Notes: a model not told the origin generated them from the letters alone. Shown: positions 26,743 through 35,478, counted from the stretch's first letter. The stretch: 64,000 nucleotides of DNA from Pirellulales bacterium (GCA_028279215.1 JANQOF010000054.1:124001-188000); one strand, 5' to 3'. Translations and numbers: made by a program.

Positions 26743-28521
26743 ATGCAACTCGAATTCTCCCCAGACAATGTGCTTTATCAACTTGCGCTCGTGCTCATCG
26801 CGGGCGTGGTTGGTGGCGAGCTATTTGGTTTGCTGCGGCTACCCAAAGTCACCGGGTGGATTTGCACGGGGATTGTAATTAGGGCCACGTCTGACTTTCA
26901 CTCCTCTTCAACTGGTCTCACTAGCGATACCGTGCGCGACTTCGCGCCGTACATGAGCTTCGTGCTCGGGTACATCGCGTTTACGGTGGGTGCGGCGCTA
27001 CACTTTGCAAGTCTGCGCAATTCAGGCAAGCGGCTGGGTATGTTGCTGCTTGGCGAAGCCGTACTAACGCCAACGGTGGTCATTTTGCTGATGGTCGTCG
27101 TCGGTGGTTGGCTTGCGCCTGAGAAGATGACCCAGCGGGCTAGTCTTCTGTTGGCGGCCATTGCCATTGCCGGCGCGCCGGGAACCACAATTCTCGTGGT
27201 GCAGGAAGCCCGAGCGCGGGGAATCCTGACGCGCACACTGGTAGCGGCCGTGGCGTTGATCGACATGGTGGCCGTAGGGGCGTTCGCATTTGTTTCGTCG
27301 TATCTCGCGGAAGGTGGCGTCAGCGGTGGTGTGTGGCACACCAACTGGTCGACCGCCATCGCGTCAGTGGCTTCGGAGTTCGGCTTTGCGCTCGCAGTTG
27401 GTACGATTAGCGCCTTCGTTGCGCTTGGCCTGATACGCACGCTGGTAAGCCCCGCCTTCCTTGGCCCCACGATGGTGGCCGTGATTCTTGGCGCCTGGGG
27501 TGGAGCGGTTGGTTGTAAGGTGTCGGGCATTTTGGCCTGCACGTTTGCCGGCATTGTGGTTTCCAATGTGCGGCACGATGTGGTTCGTTCGGTCGAAGCC
27601 TACTTGCATTCGATCGGAGGTGTGTTGTTTGCCGCCTTCTACACGCTTGCCGGCATGAACTTGAACTTCTCCCTCGTGCTCCAAGCGGCGGGACTAGTGG
27701 CGTTGTATTTTGTGGCTCGCTTTATCGGGAAGTACGTAGGGGCATTCACGGCGATGTCGATTGCCGATGTGCCCGCCAAAGTGCGGAACAACTTGGGCCT
27801 CGCATTGATTCCCCATGGCGGCGTGGCAGTCGGTTTGATTCTGATCGTGCAAGCCGATCCGCGCCTGCAAGACGCGGCTGAAATCGTCACCACTGTCGGC
27901 CTGGCCGCGTTGGCGATAAACCAACTCGTGGGACCAAGTGCGGCACGCTTTGCATTGTTCCGTGCGGGCGAGGCGGGTAAAGACCTGCCCCGGCTGCTCG
28001 ATTTTCTCGACGAACACCATATTGCTGTGGATGTCACGGGCGATACCAAAGAAGACGTCATCCGCACGTTGGCCGCGCAACTCTACACCACCAAAGACAA
28101 ACCGGCGATTCCTCAGGAGGAGTTCGTCGAGAAGGTCTTCGAGCGCGAGCGCATCGCTTCGACTTGCTTGTCGCAAGGTTTGATGGTTCCGCATGCGATA
28201 CTTGACGATGGCCAGGACATTACGGGAGTGCTCGGAATCAGTTCCAAGGGATTGGATCTTGGCGCGCCGGACGGGCACCCGGTGCATGCTATTTTGCTGC
28301 TTGCGACTCCCCAAACCGACCGCAAACGGCACCTGGAGGTGCTAGCCGCGTTTGCTCGGGCCATCACGCGCGACATCAATCTTCGCGAACAGTTGTACCA
28401 CGCCCGCAGCGCCGCTTACGCTTACGACGTGCTGCACGCCGAAGCGGGCGAAGACATCAACTACTTTCTTGAAGACGCATTGGTCAAGGCAGGCGTGACT
28501 CAAGAATCGAAAAAGCTTTGA
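26743..28521 (+). CDS. CPA2-type cation/proton antiporter fused to a PTS EIIA domain
   Basis: A 592-residue fusion. Residues 1 to about 400 form a 12-13 helix Na+/H+ (K+/H+) exchanger domain of the monovalent cation:proton antiporter-2 type (GLLRLPKVTGWICTGIVI, PGTTILVVQEARARG). From about residue 415 a cytoplasmic PTS EIIA type-2 (fructose/Ntr-like) domain follows, with the phosphorylatable histidine in GLMVPHAIL near 484. In related proteins such a domain senses PTS or nitrogen-PTS phosphorylation. No other PTS gene is in the window. It ends one base before the convergent icd gene. Confidence 0.9.
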   Translation: MQLEFSPDNVLYQLALVLIAGVVGGELFGLLRLPKVTGWICTGIVIRATSDFHSSSTGLTSDTVRDFAPYMSFVLGYIAFTVGAALHFASLRNSGKRLGMLLLGEAVLTPTVVILLMVVVGGWLAPEKMTQRASLLLAAIAIAGAPGTTILVVQEARARGILTRTLVAAVALIDMVAVGAFAFVSSYLAEGGVSGGVWHTNWSTAIASVASEFGFALAVGTISAFVALGLIRTLVSPAFLGPTMVAVILGAWGGAVGCKVSGILACTFAGIVVSNVRHDVVRSVEAYLHSIGGVLFAAFYTLAGMNLNFSLVLQAAGLVALYFVARFIGKYVGAFTAMSIADVPAKVRNNLGLALIPHGGVAVGLILIVQADPRLQDAAEIVTTVGLAALAINQLVGPSAARFALFRAGEAGKDLPRLLDFLDEHHIAVDVTGDTKEDVIRTLAAQLYTTKDKPAIPQEEFVEKVFERERIASTCLSQGLMVPHAILDDGQDITGVLGISSKGLDLGAPDGHPVHAILLLATPQTDRKRHLEVLAAFARAITRDINLREQLYHARSAAYAYDVLHAEAGEDINYFLEDALVKAGVTQESKKL

Positions 28522-28522
28522 G

Positions 28523-29770
28523 CTACGCCATGTGCTCAATAATCGCCGAGCCGAACTCGCTGCACTTCAGTAACTTGGCGCCCTCCATCAAGCGTTCGAA
28601 GTCGTACGTTACGGTTTTTGCACCAATGGCTCCGTTCATGCCGGCGATGATCAGGTCGGCCGCTTCATTCCAGCCAAGGTGGCGAAGCATCATTTCGCCC
28701 GATAGAATCACGCTGCCCGGATTCACTTTGTCTTGCCCCGCGTACTTCGGCGCCGTGCCGTGCGTGGCTTCGAAAATGGCGTGACCAGTGTCGTAGTTGA
28801 TGTTGCCGCCTGGCGCAATACCAATGCCGCCGACGCAAGCCGCGAGCGCGTCGCTAATGTAGTCGCCGTTGAGATTGAGCGTCGCGATCACGCTGTACTC
28901 GGCCGGGCGCGTGAGTATCTGCTGCAGCATGGCGTCGGCGATGACGTCCTTCACAGTAATCGTGCTGCCGTCCTTCGGCGACTTGAACTCGCACCACGGC
29001 CCACCATCAACTTCCGTTGCGCCGAACTCTTCCTTCGCGCACTGGTAGCCCCAATCGCGGAAGGCCCCTTCGGTGAACTTCATAATGTTGCCCTTGTGCA
29101 CCAGTGTCACCGAGTCGCGACCGTTGTCGATCGCGTATTGAATGGCCGCCTTGGTCAGCCGCCAGGTGCCTTCCTTCGATACGGGCTTGATGCCGATGCC
29201 GGCCGTATTGGGAAAGCGGATCTTCTTGAATCGCTCAGGGAACGCCTCGGCGAACATGCTCTTGAACTTGTCGCAATCGTCCGAGCCGTCCTCGAATTCG
29301 ATGCCAGCGTAGATGTCTTCGCTGTTTTCGCGGAAGATCACCATGTCAGTCAGATCGGGTCGTTTGACCGGAGAGGGAACGCCTTCGAACCATCGGACCG
29401 GGCGCAAGCAGGTATAAAGGTCGAGAATCTGACGCAGCGCCACGTTCAGCGACCGAATGCCGCCACCCACCGGTGTGGTGAGCGGTCCTTTGATGCCAAC
29501 CAAGTACGTGCGGAAGGCGTCGAGCGTTGCGTCGGGCAGCCAGTTGCTCGTCGAGTTGAATGCCTTTTCGCCCGCCAGCACTTCCGTCCAAGCAATGCGC
29601 CGCTTGCCGCCGTAGGCCTTTTCGACCGCCGCATCAAATACCCGCACACTTGCCGCCCAAATGTCGGGTCCTATGCCGTCGCCTTCGATGAATGGAATGG
29701 TGGGCTGATCGGGAACCTGCAGTTTGCCGCCTTGCATAGTGATTGCCGTGCCAGCAGGGGCGTCGCTCAT
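28523..29770 (-). CDS. icd: NADP-dependent isocitrate dehydrogenase
   Basis: A 415-residue TCA enzyme of the E. coli Icd type, oxidatively decarboxylating isocitrate to 2-oxoglutarate. The substrate loop [13 protein letters not shown] (with the phosphorylatable Ser, near residue 105), the NENSED-like [10 protein letters not shown], the catalytic Lys region [13 protein letters not shown], and the nucleotide-binding HGTAPKYAG are all present. Length matches the family (416). The start MSDAPAG at 29770 fits. No associated regulators nearby. Confidence 0.97.
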   Translation of the reverse strand: MSDAPAGTAITMQGGKLQVPDQPTIPFIEGDGIGPDIWAASVRVFDAAVEKAYGGKRRIAWTEVLAGEKAFNSTSNWLPDATLDAFRTYLVGIKGPLTTPVGGGIRSLNVALRQILDLYTCLRPVRWFEGVPSPVKRPDLTDMVIFRENSEDIYAGIEFEDGSDDCDKFKSMFAEAFPERFKKIRFPNTAGIGIKPVSKEGTWRLTKAAIQYAIDNGRDSVTLVHKGNIMKFTEGAFRDWGYQCAKEEFGATEVDGGPWCEFKSPKDGSTITVKDVIADAMLQQILTRPAEYSVIATLNLNGDYISDALAACVGGIGIAPGGNINYDTGHAIFEATHGTAPKYAGQDKVNPGSVILSGEMMLRHLGWNEAADLIIAGMNGAIGAKTVTYDFERLMEGAKLLKCSEFGSAIIEHMA

Positions 29771-30006
29771 GGTGGTTAGTCCTAATTCTGAAGTGATTGA
29801 AAAGGGTGTCGCCGGAGGTCGTACGATGTCCCAAGTGTGGCAAACAGCCGATTTTCGGCAGACCGATGCAAAGGGTCAATGGTCGCATGGATGGCTGTAA
29901 TCGGGTGCTGGCGAGTTGCGTTTGCGCGCCGTGGTGGACACAATCGGAGCAAGTCCACAGCCAACTTTGTTCTCGTCCGCCGTTCTTTCATCTGGAGACG
30001 AACCCT

Positions 30007-30918
30007 ATGTCGCCCATCATGCGCCGCCGCGATTTCCTCAAATCGACCGCCATCGCCGCCCTGTCGGCCAGCGGCCTGTCGCTGGCCCGGCCATCGCTGG
30101 CTCAGCAGTCCGGCGAAGAGCCACTCTACGGAATCTCGCTGGCCGAGTGGTCGTTGCACAAGACGATTCGCGCCGGAGAGATGACGAACATGGATTTTCC
30201 GGCCGTCGCCAAGAACGACCTGGAGATCGACGCCGTGGAGTACGTCAACCAGTTCTTCAAGGATCGAGCGAAAGACACCGACTACCTCACCGAACTGAAG
30301 AACCGCTGCGACGACCTCGAGGTCCAGAGCTTGCTGATTATGTGCGACGGAGAGGGGCAGCTTGGCGCAGCCGACGAGGCCAAACGATTGCAAGCAGTCG
30401 AGAACCACCACAAATGGGTCGAAGCGGCCAAGTTCCTCGGTTGCCACTCCATTCGGGTTAACGCCGCCTCGCAGGGTACCCGACAAGAGCAGCTGGACCG
30501 AGCCGCCGATGGCCTGAGTCGGTTGGGGGAATTCGCCGACCAATACGGAATCAATGTGCTGGTCGAGAATCACGGTGGACTGTCGTCCGACGGAGCCTGG
30601 CTCAAGGAGGTGATGGAGCAGGTCGGCCGACCGAACGTGGGCACGCTGCCCGACTTCGGCAATTTCTACGATTACGACCGCTACCAGGGTGTCAAAGAGC
30701 TCATGCCCTTCGCCAAGGCGGTGAGCGCCAAGAGCTACGGCTTCGACGCCGAGGGGAACGAAACGAAGGTCGACTACCGACGCATGATGAAAATCGTGCT
30801 CGACGCGGGCTACCGCGGCTACGTCGGCATCGAGTGGGAAGGCCCAGAGCCAGACGAAATGCAGGGCATTCGTCTCACCCGCGACCTGCTGCTCACCATC
30901 CGCGAGGAAATGAGTTGA
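30007..30918 (+). CDS. Tat-exported sugar phosphate isomerase/epimerase (AP endonuclease 2 family)
   Basis: A 303-residue protein. A Tat signal (MRRRDFLKSTAIAAL, twin Arg near residue 6, cleavage near A-Q-Q) precedes a TIM-barrel of the xylose isomerase-like family: EYVNQFF, NVLVENHGGLSSD and LPDFGNF carry the metal Glu/Asp/His. The conserved last strand is YRGYVGIEWEG. The ATG at 30007 has a GGAGA site 8 bp upstream. Such exported isomerases are frequent in planctomycetes and probably process periplasmic sugars. A strong terminator follows. Confidence 0.9.
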   Translation: MSPIMRRRDFLKSTAIAALSASGLSLARPSLAQQSGEEPLYGISLAEWSLHKTIRAGEMTNMDFPAVAKNDLEIDAVEYVNQFFKDRAKDTDYLTELKNRCDDLEVQSLLIMCDGEGQLGAADEAKRLQAVENHHKWVEAAKFLGCHSIRVNAASQGTRQEQLDRAADGLSRLGEFADQYGINVLVENHGGLSSDGAWLKEVMEQVGRPNVGTLPDFGNFYDYDRYQGVKELMPFAKAVSAKSYGFDAEGNETKVDYRRMMKIVLDAGYRGYVGIEWEGPEPDEMQGIRLTRDLLLTIREEMS

Positions 30919-31346
30919 GGTAACTGCCAATTCGGCAGCTCCCACCACAAGTTCGATGTCTTCGGCCGACCGGGGCTCTCTAGCCCGGTCGGCTTTTTGA
31001 ATTTTCGTCAGGGCGTTTTTCTCGGAATGTTGGGAAAAATCACTCAAGTTTGAAATTAGCCTTGTTTTGATAGTGCGATCTTGATACTAGCGACTTTGAC
31101 TGGGCGGGTGGACACTCGGCCAATGGGACAACTGTTTGCTGCACAAAAACTGTGCACGGCGGTGTGCCTGGCGATTGTGCAGCGGCTGCACCAACATAGG
31201 CAGTCGCATGGAATCGTCCTAAGTGCAAGCACTGTAACAGGATGCATGCAGTCGCTTGACAGCACCGGAAGATGTCCACAAACAACCGGGTCAGCGTCGA
31301 CCTGGGCCCCCCGTCATTTAAGCACTTTTGGAAGGAGACGAGTGCC
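30919..31346. other. Intergenic region ahead of the ribbon-helix-helix gene
   Basis: Besides the terminator near its start, this stretch carries five loosely related short words of the kind TGTGCA/CTGCAC between about 31137 and 31195, arranged as imperfect direct and inverted repeats. They lie upstream of a DNA-binding-type protein and could be operator sites for autoregulation. A TTGACA box occurs near 31256, without a good -10 partner. Confidence 0.35.
30965..30998 (+). terminator. Rho-independent terminator
   Basis: GCCGACCGGG (30965-30974) and CCCGGTCGGC (30984-30993) form a perfect 10-bp stem followed by TTTTT, 46 bases after the isomerase stop codon. Both stem and U-run fit an intrinsic terminator. 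Confidence 0.85.
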
Positions 31347-31892
31347 ATGATCACCGAACAGCAGGAACGTTACGAACAGGTCCTTACCGCAGCACGCCAA
31401 CTAGCCGAACGCGATTTGGACTGGGTGACATTTTTTCGCGAGGTGCTCGGAGTCGATGGGATTGTCCGCAAGGCGTTCCCCACGTTTGATGAGCTGGCCG
31501 AATTCGAGAAGAGCGAGCAGTTCTCGACCATTCAGCGCATCATCGTCAAACTGCGGGAGAAGAAGGGTACCGCCGACAACGATACCGAACCCACCCGCGT
31601 CATCACCGTTCGCTTGCCAAAGAGCATGCATGAGTACCTGCGGACCGAGGCACACGACCTGCGGACCAGCATGAACAAGCTTTGCATCTCGAAGCTGTTG
31701 CAGGTGGTTGAGCAGGATATGATTCCCGCCGAAAAAACCGCCCCAGCCCGTCGCCGCAGTGCTCCGGCTCCTCAGCCAGTGCAGCCACCTGCCGCCGTGG
31801 CCAGCACCCCTACGCCGGTGCCAGCCGCCACGCCTGCTAGCAGCCCGTTCACTTCCAACGGCGGCGTCAGCCCGTTGAAGACGAACTGGTAG
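31347..31892 (+). CDS. Ribbon-helix-helix-like DNA-binding protein
   Basis: A 181-residue protein. Residues about 1-70 are helical (AARQLAERDLDWVTFFREVLG). Residues 88-130 contain a ribbon-helix-helix pattern (TRVITVRLPKSMHEYLRTEA, NKLCISKLLQ) typical of Arc/MetJ/CopG-type regulators or antitoxins. The last 50 residues are Pro/Ala/Thr-rich, like a flexible linker. A strong GGAAGGAG site precedes the ATG at 31347; a longer frame begins at 31272. No toxin-like partner is adjacent. Likely a transcriptional regulator, possibly autoregulated. Confidence 0.75.
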   Translation: MITEQQERYEQVLTAARQLAERDLDWVTFFREVLGVDGIVRKAFPTFDELAEFEKSEQFSTIQRIIVKLREKKGTADNDTEPTRVITVRLPKSMHEYLRTEAHDLRTSMNKLCISKLLQVVEQDMIPAEKTAPARRRSAPAPQPVQPPAAVASTPTPVPAATPASSPFTSNGGVSPLKTNW

Positions 31893-31944
31893 CAGCTAGT
31901 CGTCAGCTATCAGCTTTCAGCCGCCAGCAGTCTCCTTCCCTTTT

Positions 31945-31983
31945 CCTCTCTCCCGCTCGCGGGGGAGGGGCCTGGGGTGGGGG
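31945..31983. repeat. Palindromic repeat, same family as the ileS insertion
   Basis: CCTCTCTCCCGCTCGCGGGGGAG... type palindrome (stem CCCGC/GCGGG region 31952-31965) with a trailing GGCCTGGGGTGGGGG. It matches the pattern at 15195-15237 in ileS. Upstream at about 31895-31925 lies another short tandem-like tract (CAGCTATCAGCTTTCAGC). Both lie between the RHH gene and rnpB. Confidence 0.6.
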
Positions 31984-32010
31984 CATCTGCCGAAAACAAA
32001 AAAAAGCCAG

Positions 32011-32457
32011 AGACAACCTGTAAGCCGGGTTTTGTCGCGGTGGGTCTTCGCGCTTGTGGAACACCCACCGCCGATAGCCATTCATCTACGCCGCGGGTTG
32101 CCCCGCAGCTCTAGCAGCCTACCCGAGAGTCGTAACGAGCCGAGCCAGCTCTGCTCTCTGTTTGGCCTTGCGCCGGGTGGGGTTTACCCTGCCAGGCGAG
32201 TCACCTCGCCCGCGGTGCGCTCTTACCGCACCATTTCACCCTTACCTGAAGGACTGTTGGCTCTCGGCTATCCATTTTCTTCAGCCGACGACCGACAGCC
32301 CCTCAGGCGGTATCTTTTCTGTGGCACTTTCCCTGGCCTCGCGGCCGGTGGACGTTATCCACCACCCTCGCTCTACGGCGCCCGGACTTTCCTCCCGCTT
32401 GGCCCAAGCTCCACGCAGTGGAAAACTCGGGGCAAGCCGGCGACCATCCGGTTGTCT
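32011..32457 (-). ncRNA. rnpB: RNase P RNA, bacterial class A
   Basis: On the minus strand the universal segment GAGGAAAGTCCGGGC (near 32378-32392) and the 3' segment with ACAAAACCCGGCTTACAGG are present. The ends AGACAACC and GGTTGTCT pair as helix P1. The roughly 447-nt length is above the E. coli 377 nt, so some peripheral helices are extended. A U-run follows the 3' end (31998-32005 as A's on the plus strand). The RNA is the catalytic subunit that trims tRNA 5' leaders; rnpA is not in the window. Ends are approximate. Confidence 0.93.
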
Positions 32458-32469
32458 CTAGCTATTTGT

Positions 32470-32498
32470 ATTGTATGTCGACCAAAGCGGGGTGTCAG
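32470..32498 (-). promoter_or_regulatory. rnpB promoter
   Basis: On the minus strand CTGACA (32493-32498), a 17-bp spacer and TACAAT (32470-32475) lie just upstream of the rnpB 5' end. Spacing and position fit a sigma-70-type promoter starting near 32460. Confidence 0.7.
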
Positions 32499-33035
32499 TT
32501 GTTCGCCGTTTGGTACCTAACGAGTAATGTCCCAGAATCACGAAAAACGATTCACTGTGGCAAAACCCGTCCCGCGCCGCACCAACTGCACAACGCTAAC
32601 GCATTTCCTGCCAACACTTTACCGATACGCAGCTAATCGCCCCTTCACGAGTTTTGCCCCACGTTTTGCCCCAGTTGGGGCAAAACCCCATTCGGCAGGA
32701 GGTTTGAACATGCCCGTGCAACAAGTCAACTCGCACAATCCTGCCGTACCATTGCGGGCTTGCCCAGCGGCGCAGAAGACGGACTTCGACATCCCCCACC
32801 GTTGACGAAGCCTTCATTGGCATCTGGCGTGGCCTGCCGCGTGCATGGAATTTACCACAGCGGGTGGCCCATTTTCCACAAAAAACCCGAGTGAGAATTC
32901 GCGGTTCGTGTTCGCGACGAGTGGCAACCATTCGCCTGCTACGCGGTTTGTGAGGTGGTGACCAACTTGAAGACTGTGTTATACATTCACCAGCTACACC
33001 TCCTGCAGCAGTAGATACCTTCTGGAGAGGGCCAA
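32499..33035. other. Intergenic region between rnpB and a zinc-ribbon gene
   Basis: No gene is supported. It contains the perfect palindrome TTTTGCCCCA-GT-TGGGGCAAAA at 32664-32685, preceded by a further TTTTGCCCC at 32652-32660. At 32859-32896 a block opens GTGGCCCATTTTCCACAAAA and recurs near 6046. Short open frames here show no protein-like composition. Confidence 0.4.
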
Positions 33036-33581
33036 ATGGATATGATCACCTGCCCGAAATGCAGGGTTCGCGTCGTAGCGATGGCCGACGGCAACTGTCC
33101 AAGTTGTCGCCAACTCATCCCAGAGACTGCCGGCAGCTCGAGCGGGGATCACCCAGAACCTCTTGCGGCCGCGGTTGCCGTCCAAAGGCGTCCAACGTCG
33201 ATTTCAGTCATCTCGTGGATACTCATTGTGTTGGGCGGCCTCGGGTTAATCACCACAACGATGATGTTGGGCAATCCCGCGGTACAGGAGGTGATGGAAA
33301 AGAGCCCAACGCCAGTACCCTTGCAATTGGCAATGAGCTACATAGGTCTTTGTGTGTTGCTTGCCAGCGGTGCCGCGATGCTCAATGGTCACAACTGGGG
33401 GCGGTGGCTATACATCGGTTGGACGGCGTTCGCACTCGGAATAGGTTTGGCGACCGCGCCGTCGAAGACCATATTACTTCCGAGCGCGCTCTTCTTTGCG
33501 GTTGTTGCCTTCTTCTTGTTCCGGCCGAATGCGTCATCTTACTTCACGGATGGCGGTGCAGGTGGTAGGACCAGTGTTTAG
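33036..33581 (+). CDS. Zinc-ribbon membrane protein
   Basis: A 181-residue protein. A zinc ribbon (CPKCRVRVVAMADGNCPSC, residues 6-24) is followed by a hydrophilic linker and four predicted membrane helices at about 55-75, 95-115, 120-140 and 145-165. The first Cys pair and second Cys pair are intact. The function is unknown. Its last 32 bases overlap the start of the next membrane gene, implying coupled translation. Confidence 0.75.
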   Translation: MDMITCPKCRVRVVAMADGNCPSCRQLIPETAGSSSGDHPEPLAAAVAVQRRPTSISVISWILIVLGGLGLITTTMMLGNPAVQEVMEKSPTPVPLQLAMSYIGLCVLLASGAAMLNGHNWGRWLYIGWTAFALGIGLATAPSKTILLPSALFFAVVAFFLFRPNASSYFTDGGAGGRTSV

Positions 33582-33987
33582 CATCCTGTGTTACTCCGTT
33601 GCAGGGTTTTTCCTGTATATCGTCATGGTGCTTTCGTTCGTCAATGCGGTGCCGCTGGCCGCAAAATACACACTGATCGGCGTTTTCGCGGCGATTGCTT
33701 TGGTGGGCTTGTTGCTGGGGCTACTGGCAACCGTCTTTGCACGTTGGCAACGCGACGTAGGTGTCGTATTCGTGTCCGCCGCACTATTCACAGCCTTCCT
33801 GGCTATTACTTTCGCCTGCCTGTGGTCGTCACCCGAGTTCGCCGAGCTGGTCCCCGACCATCAACGGGAATTCTTCAGCGACTACCTTGCAGGCTGTTCC
33901 AGTATTCTCATATTTCTGGCGCTAGGGAGCATCCTCCTTTGGCAGCACAACAGATCCAATCCGACTGAAAGCGGCGAAGCGAAATGA
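33550..33987 (+). CDS. Small membrane protein, translationally coupled
   Basis: A 145-residue protein with four hydrophobic segments (about 10-30, 35-60, 70-95 and 115-135) and a short basic/hydrophilic end (WQHNRSNPTESGEAK). The ATG at 33550 (MAVQVVGPVF) is preferred over an earlier in-frame start inside the upstream gene. The overlap with the zinc-ribbon gene suggests one transcript and perhaps a complex. No family recognised. Confidence 0.65.
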   Translation: MAVQVVGPVFSILCYSVAGFFLYIVMVLSFVNAVPLAAKYTLIGVFAAIALVGLLLGLLATVFARWQRDVGVVFVSAALFTAFLAITFACLWSSPEFAELVPDHQREFFSDYLAGCSSILIFLALGSILLWQHNRSNPTESGEAK

Positions 33988-33999
33988 CCAGCAGTCTGA

Positions 34000-34182
34000 T
34001 TCGTCGTGATCCCCACGCGCCACTGCCTGAACCTGGCCACCGCGGTGGCCACCGTGCTGTGGGATCGCCAATACAAACAATACCTCTCTGGTGACTTCGA
34101 CCCCCGCACCAACCCCGGCGCCTACGAAGGCCGTGGCCTAACCAAAACGCGCGGCGATTTGCTTTATGGTGGGGAGGACTGA
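34000..34182 (+). pseudogene. 3' remnant of a SpoU-type RNA methyltransferase gene
   Basis: An open stretch of 60 codons without a proper start, beginning just after a stop codon. Its text FVVIPTRHCLNLATAVATVL resembles the C-terminal knot motif of SpoU/TrmL methylases (IPM... SLNLxxAxAIVLYE). The rest of the gene, including the SAM-binding knot entry, is absent. It lies between a membrane gene and the RAYT element, so the loss may be connected to that insertion. The identification rests on one motif. Confidence 0.5.
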
Positions 34183-34192
34183 CGTCGCCCTG

Positions 34193-34865
34193 GCGATGGG
34201 TGGCACTGGTTGGCCGTAGGCCAACCAGTGTGACGAAGTCACAAGAGGTTGCACCCAGCCTAAGTTCGCCCGACAATCATCGCATGCGTGAAAGACGACG
34301 AGTCGCGGACGACCAGCTATATTGCCACTTCATCACCTTCTCAGTCTATCGACGAAGGCGTTTGTTGGAGCTTGATCCTCCGAAGCGAATCCTGCTAGGA
34401 GTACTCAACTTCGTTCTCGAAAAGCATGTCGCCAAATGCGTCGGATTTGTAGTCATGCCCGACCATGTGCATGTACTAGTATGGCTGCCCAAGACGGGCG
34501 AACTCAGCAAGTTCATGCACGAATGGAAACGGCAGTCGAGTCTTAAGATTCGCGCGTGGTATCGCGATGAAGAGACAAACTACTTCAGCAAGTTTGGCGA
34601 AGGCGACAAGTTCTGGCAGCCGAAGTACTATTCGTTCTCGATCGACAACCAGTCGAAGCTGGAAGAAAAGCTCCAATACATGCACAATAATCTCGTGCGT
34701 GCTGGGTTGGTTGATCGCGCAACCGATTGGCCTTGGAGTTCTGCTCGCTGGTATGCATCACAGTACTCGGTTGGCGTGAAGATCGAATGGGTCGATTAGC
34801 GACTCGGTGCTTCTTGTGACTACGTCACCCTGGTAGGACTACGGCCAACCAGGGCCACCCTTCGC
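34193..34865. mobile_element. RAYT transposase unit with REP-like terminal inverted repeats
   Basis: The left arm 34193-34245 and right arm 34813-34865 are inverse copies of 53 bp with about 47 matches. Each arm holds two small hairpins; in the left arm CTGGTTGGCC-GTA-GGCCAACCAG and TGTGAC-GAA-GTCACA are perfect. This is the arrangement of a REP doublet around its REP-associated tyrosine transposase. Confidence 0.8.
34284..34799 (+). CDS. REP-associated tyrosine transposase (RAYT, IS200/Y1 family)
   Basis: A 171-residue Y1 transposase. The HuH metal motif is VVMPDHVHVLVWLP (HVH near residues 60-62) and the catalytic tyrosine is probably in KYYSFSIDN or LQYMHNN near residues 115-135, as in the family. 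The C-terminal end (DRATDWPWSSARWY) is the standard RAYT signature. It lies inside the 53-bp inverted repeats. The family nicks single-stranded REP hairpins. The start at 34284 is the first ATG after the left repeat. Confidence 0.93.
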   Translation: MRERRRVADDQLYCHFITFSVYRRRRLLELDPPKRILLGVLNFVLEKHVAKCVGFVVMPDHVHVLVWLPKTGELSKFMHEWKRQSSLKIRAWYRDEETNYFSKFGEGDKFWQPKYYSFSIDNQSKLEEKLQYMHNNLVRAGLVDRATDWPWSSARWYASQYSVGVKIEWVD

Positions 34866-34873
34866 GATCAGAG

Positions 34874-35404
34874 TTACCACAGCGCCGGATCGCTCAATGG
34901 CCCGATGCAAACGATCTGGACAGGCAACTCGCCGGTGTCCATTTCTTTGAACTCCATTGCCTGCCATCCAAACGGGAACTCCAACTCGTAAGGTGGTAAG
35001 AAGCGCTCCGCGGCGTCGGTGCTGAATCCGAATCGACGGTAGTACTTAGGATCGCCGTACACGAACACGATGTCGGTGCCCTTCTCTGATAACTGCTCGA
35101 TGCCGTGTTCAATGAGCTGCGAGCCGACCCCACACTTTTGATGCTCCGGAGCCACGCCAACCGGTGCCAGAATGTAGCCCTGCAGGTTTTCCTGTTTGAC
35201 GAGAGTTACCGGGCTGAAAGCGGTGTGGGCAATCACTGCATCATTGTCTTCGCCAACCAACGAGATTGTTGGAGGGTCGGTGTTCTCCAACAGCAGATCA
35301 ACCGCCAGCTTCGCGACCAACTCTCGCTCGCTTTCTGGAAAAGCGGCCCGATGAACGGACTGGACGGCCTCGATATCGTTGGGGGTTGCTGATCGTAGAT
35401 GCAT
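34874..35404 (-). CDS. GNAT family N-acetyltransferase
   Basis: A 176-residue acetyl-CoA-dependent acetyltransferase. The fold markers are LRSATPNDIEAVQSVHRAAFP at the start, APVGVAPEHQKCGVGSQLIEHGI (acetyl-CoA loop, Q/RxxGxG/A variant QKCGVG) near residue 85, and VYGDPKYYRRFGF near 120, a trait of the YhbS-like group. The ATG at 35404 is preferred over 35419 because GGAG lies 9 bp ahead of it. Substrate unknown. It lies next to the RAYT element. Confidence 0.9.
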   Translation of the reverse strand: MHLRSATPNDIEAVQSVHRAAFPESERELVAKLAVDLLLENTDPPTISLVGEDNDAVIAHTAFSPVTLVKQENLQGYILAPVGVAPEHQKCGVGSQLIEHGIEQLSEKGTDIVFVYGDPKYYRRFGFSTDAAERFLPPYELEFPFGWQAMEFKEMDTGELPVQIVCIGPLSDPALW

Positions 35405-35478
35405 GAAGAAGTTCTCCATTTGCGACACAGTGTATTTGGAGGAAGCAGCGCCAAAAAGGGTGGCTCCAAACCTAGTGC

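Noticed and set aside
28733-29779. 348-codon frame antisense to icd
   Set aside because: Shadow of icd caused by high GC; icd motifs are unambiguous.
29797-30006. Upstream extension of the sugar isomerase containing CPKCG
   Set aside because: A Tat signal and a good ribosome site mark the start at 30007; the Cys text is probably chance.
32032-32520. A 162-codon open frame on the plus strand
   Set aside because: It lies on the antisense strand of rnpB; the conserved RNA segments explain the sequence.
32527-32805. Possible 92-codon gene between rnpB and the zinc-ribbon gene
   Set aside because: Contains the TTTTGCCCC repeats, no ribosome site and no recognisable protein pattern.
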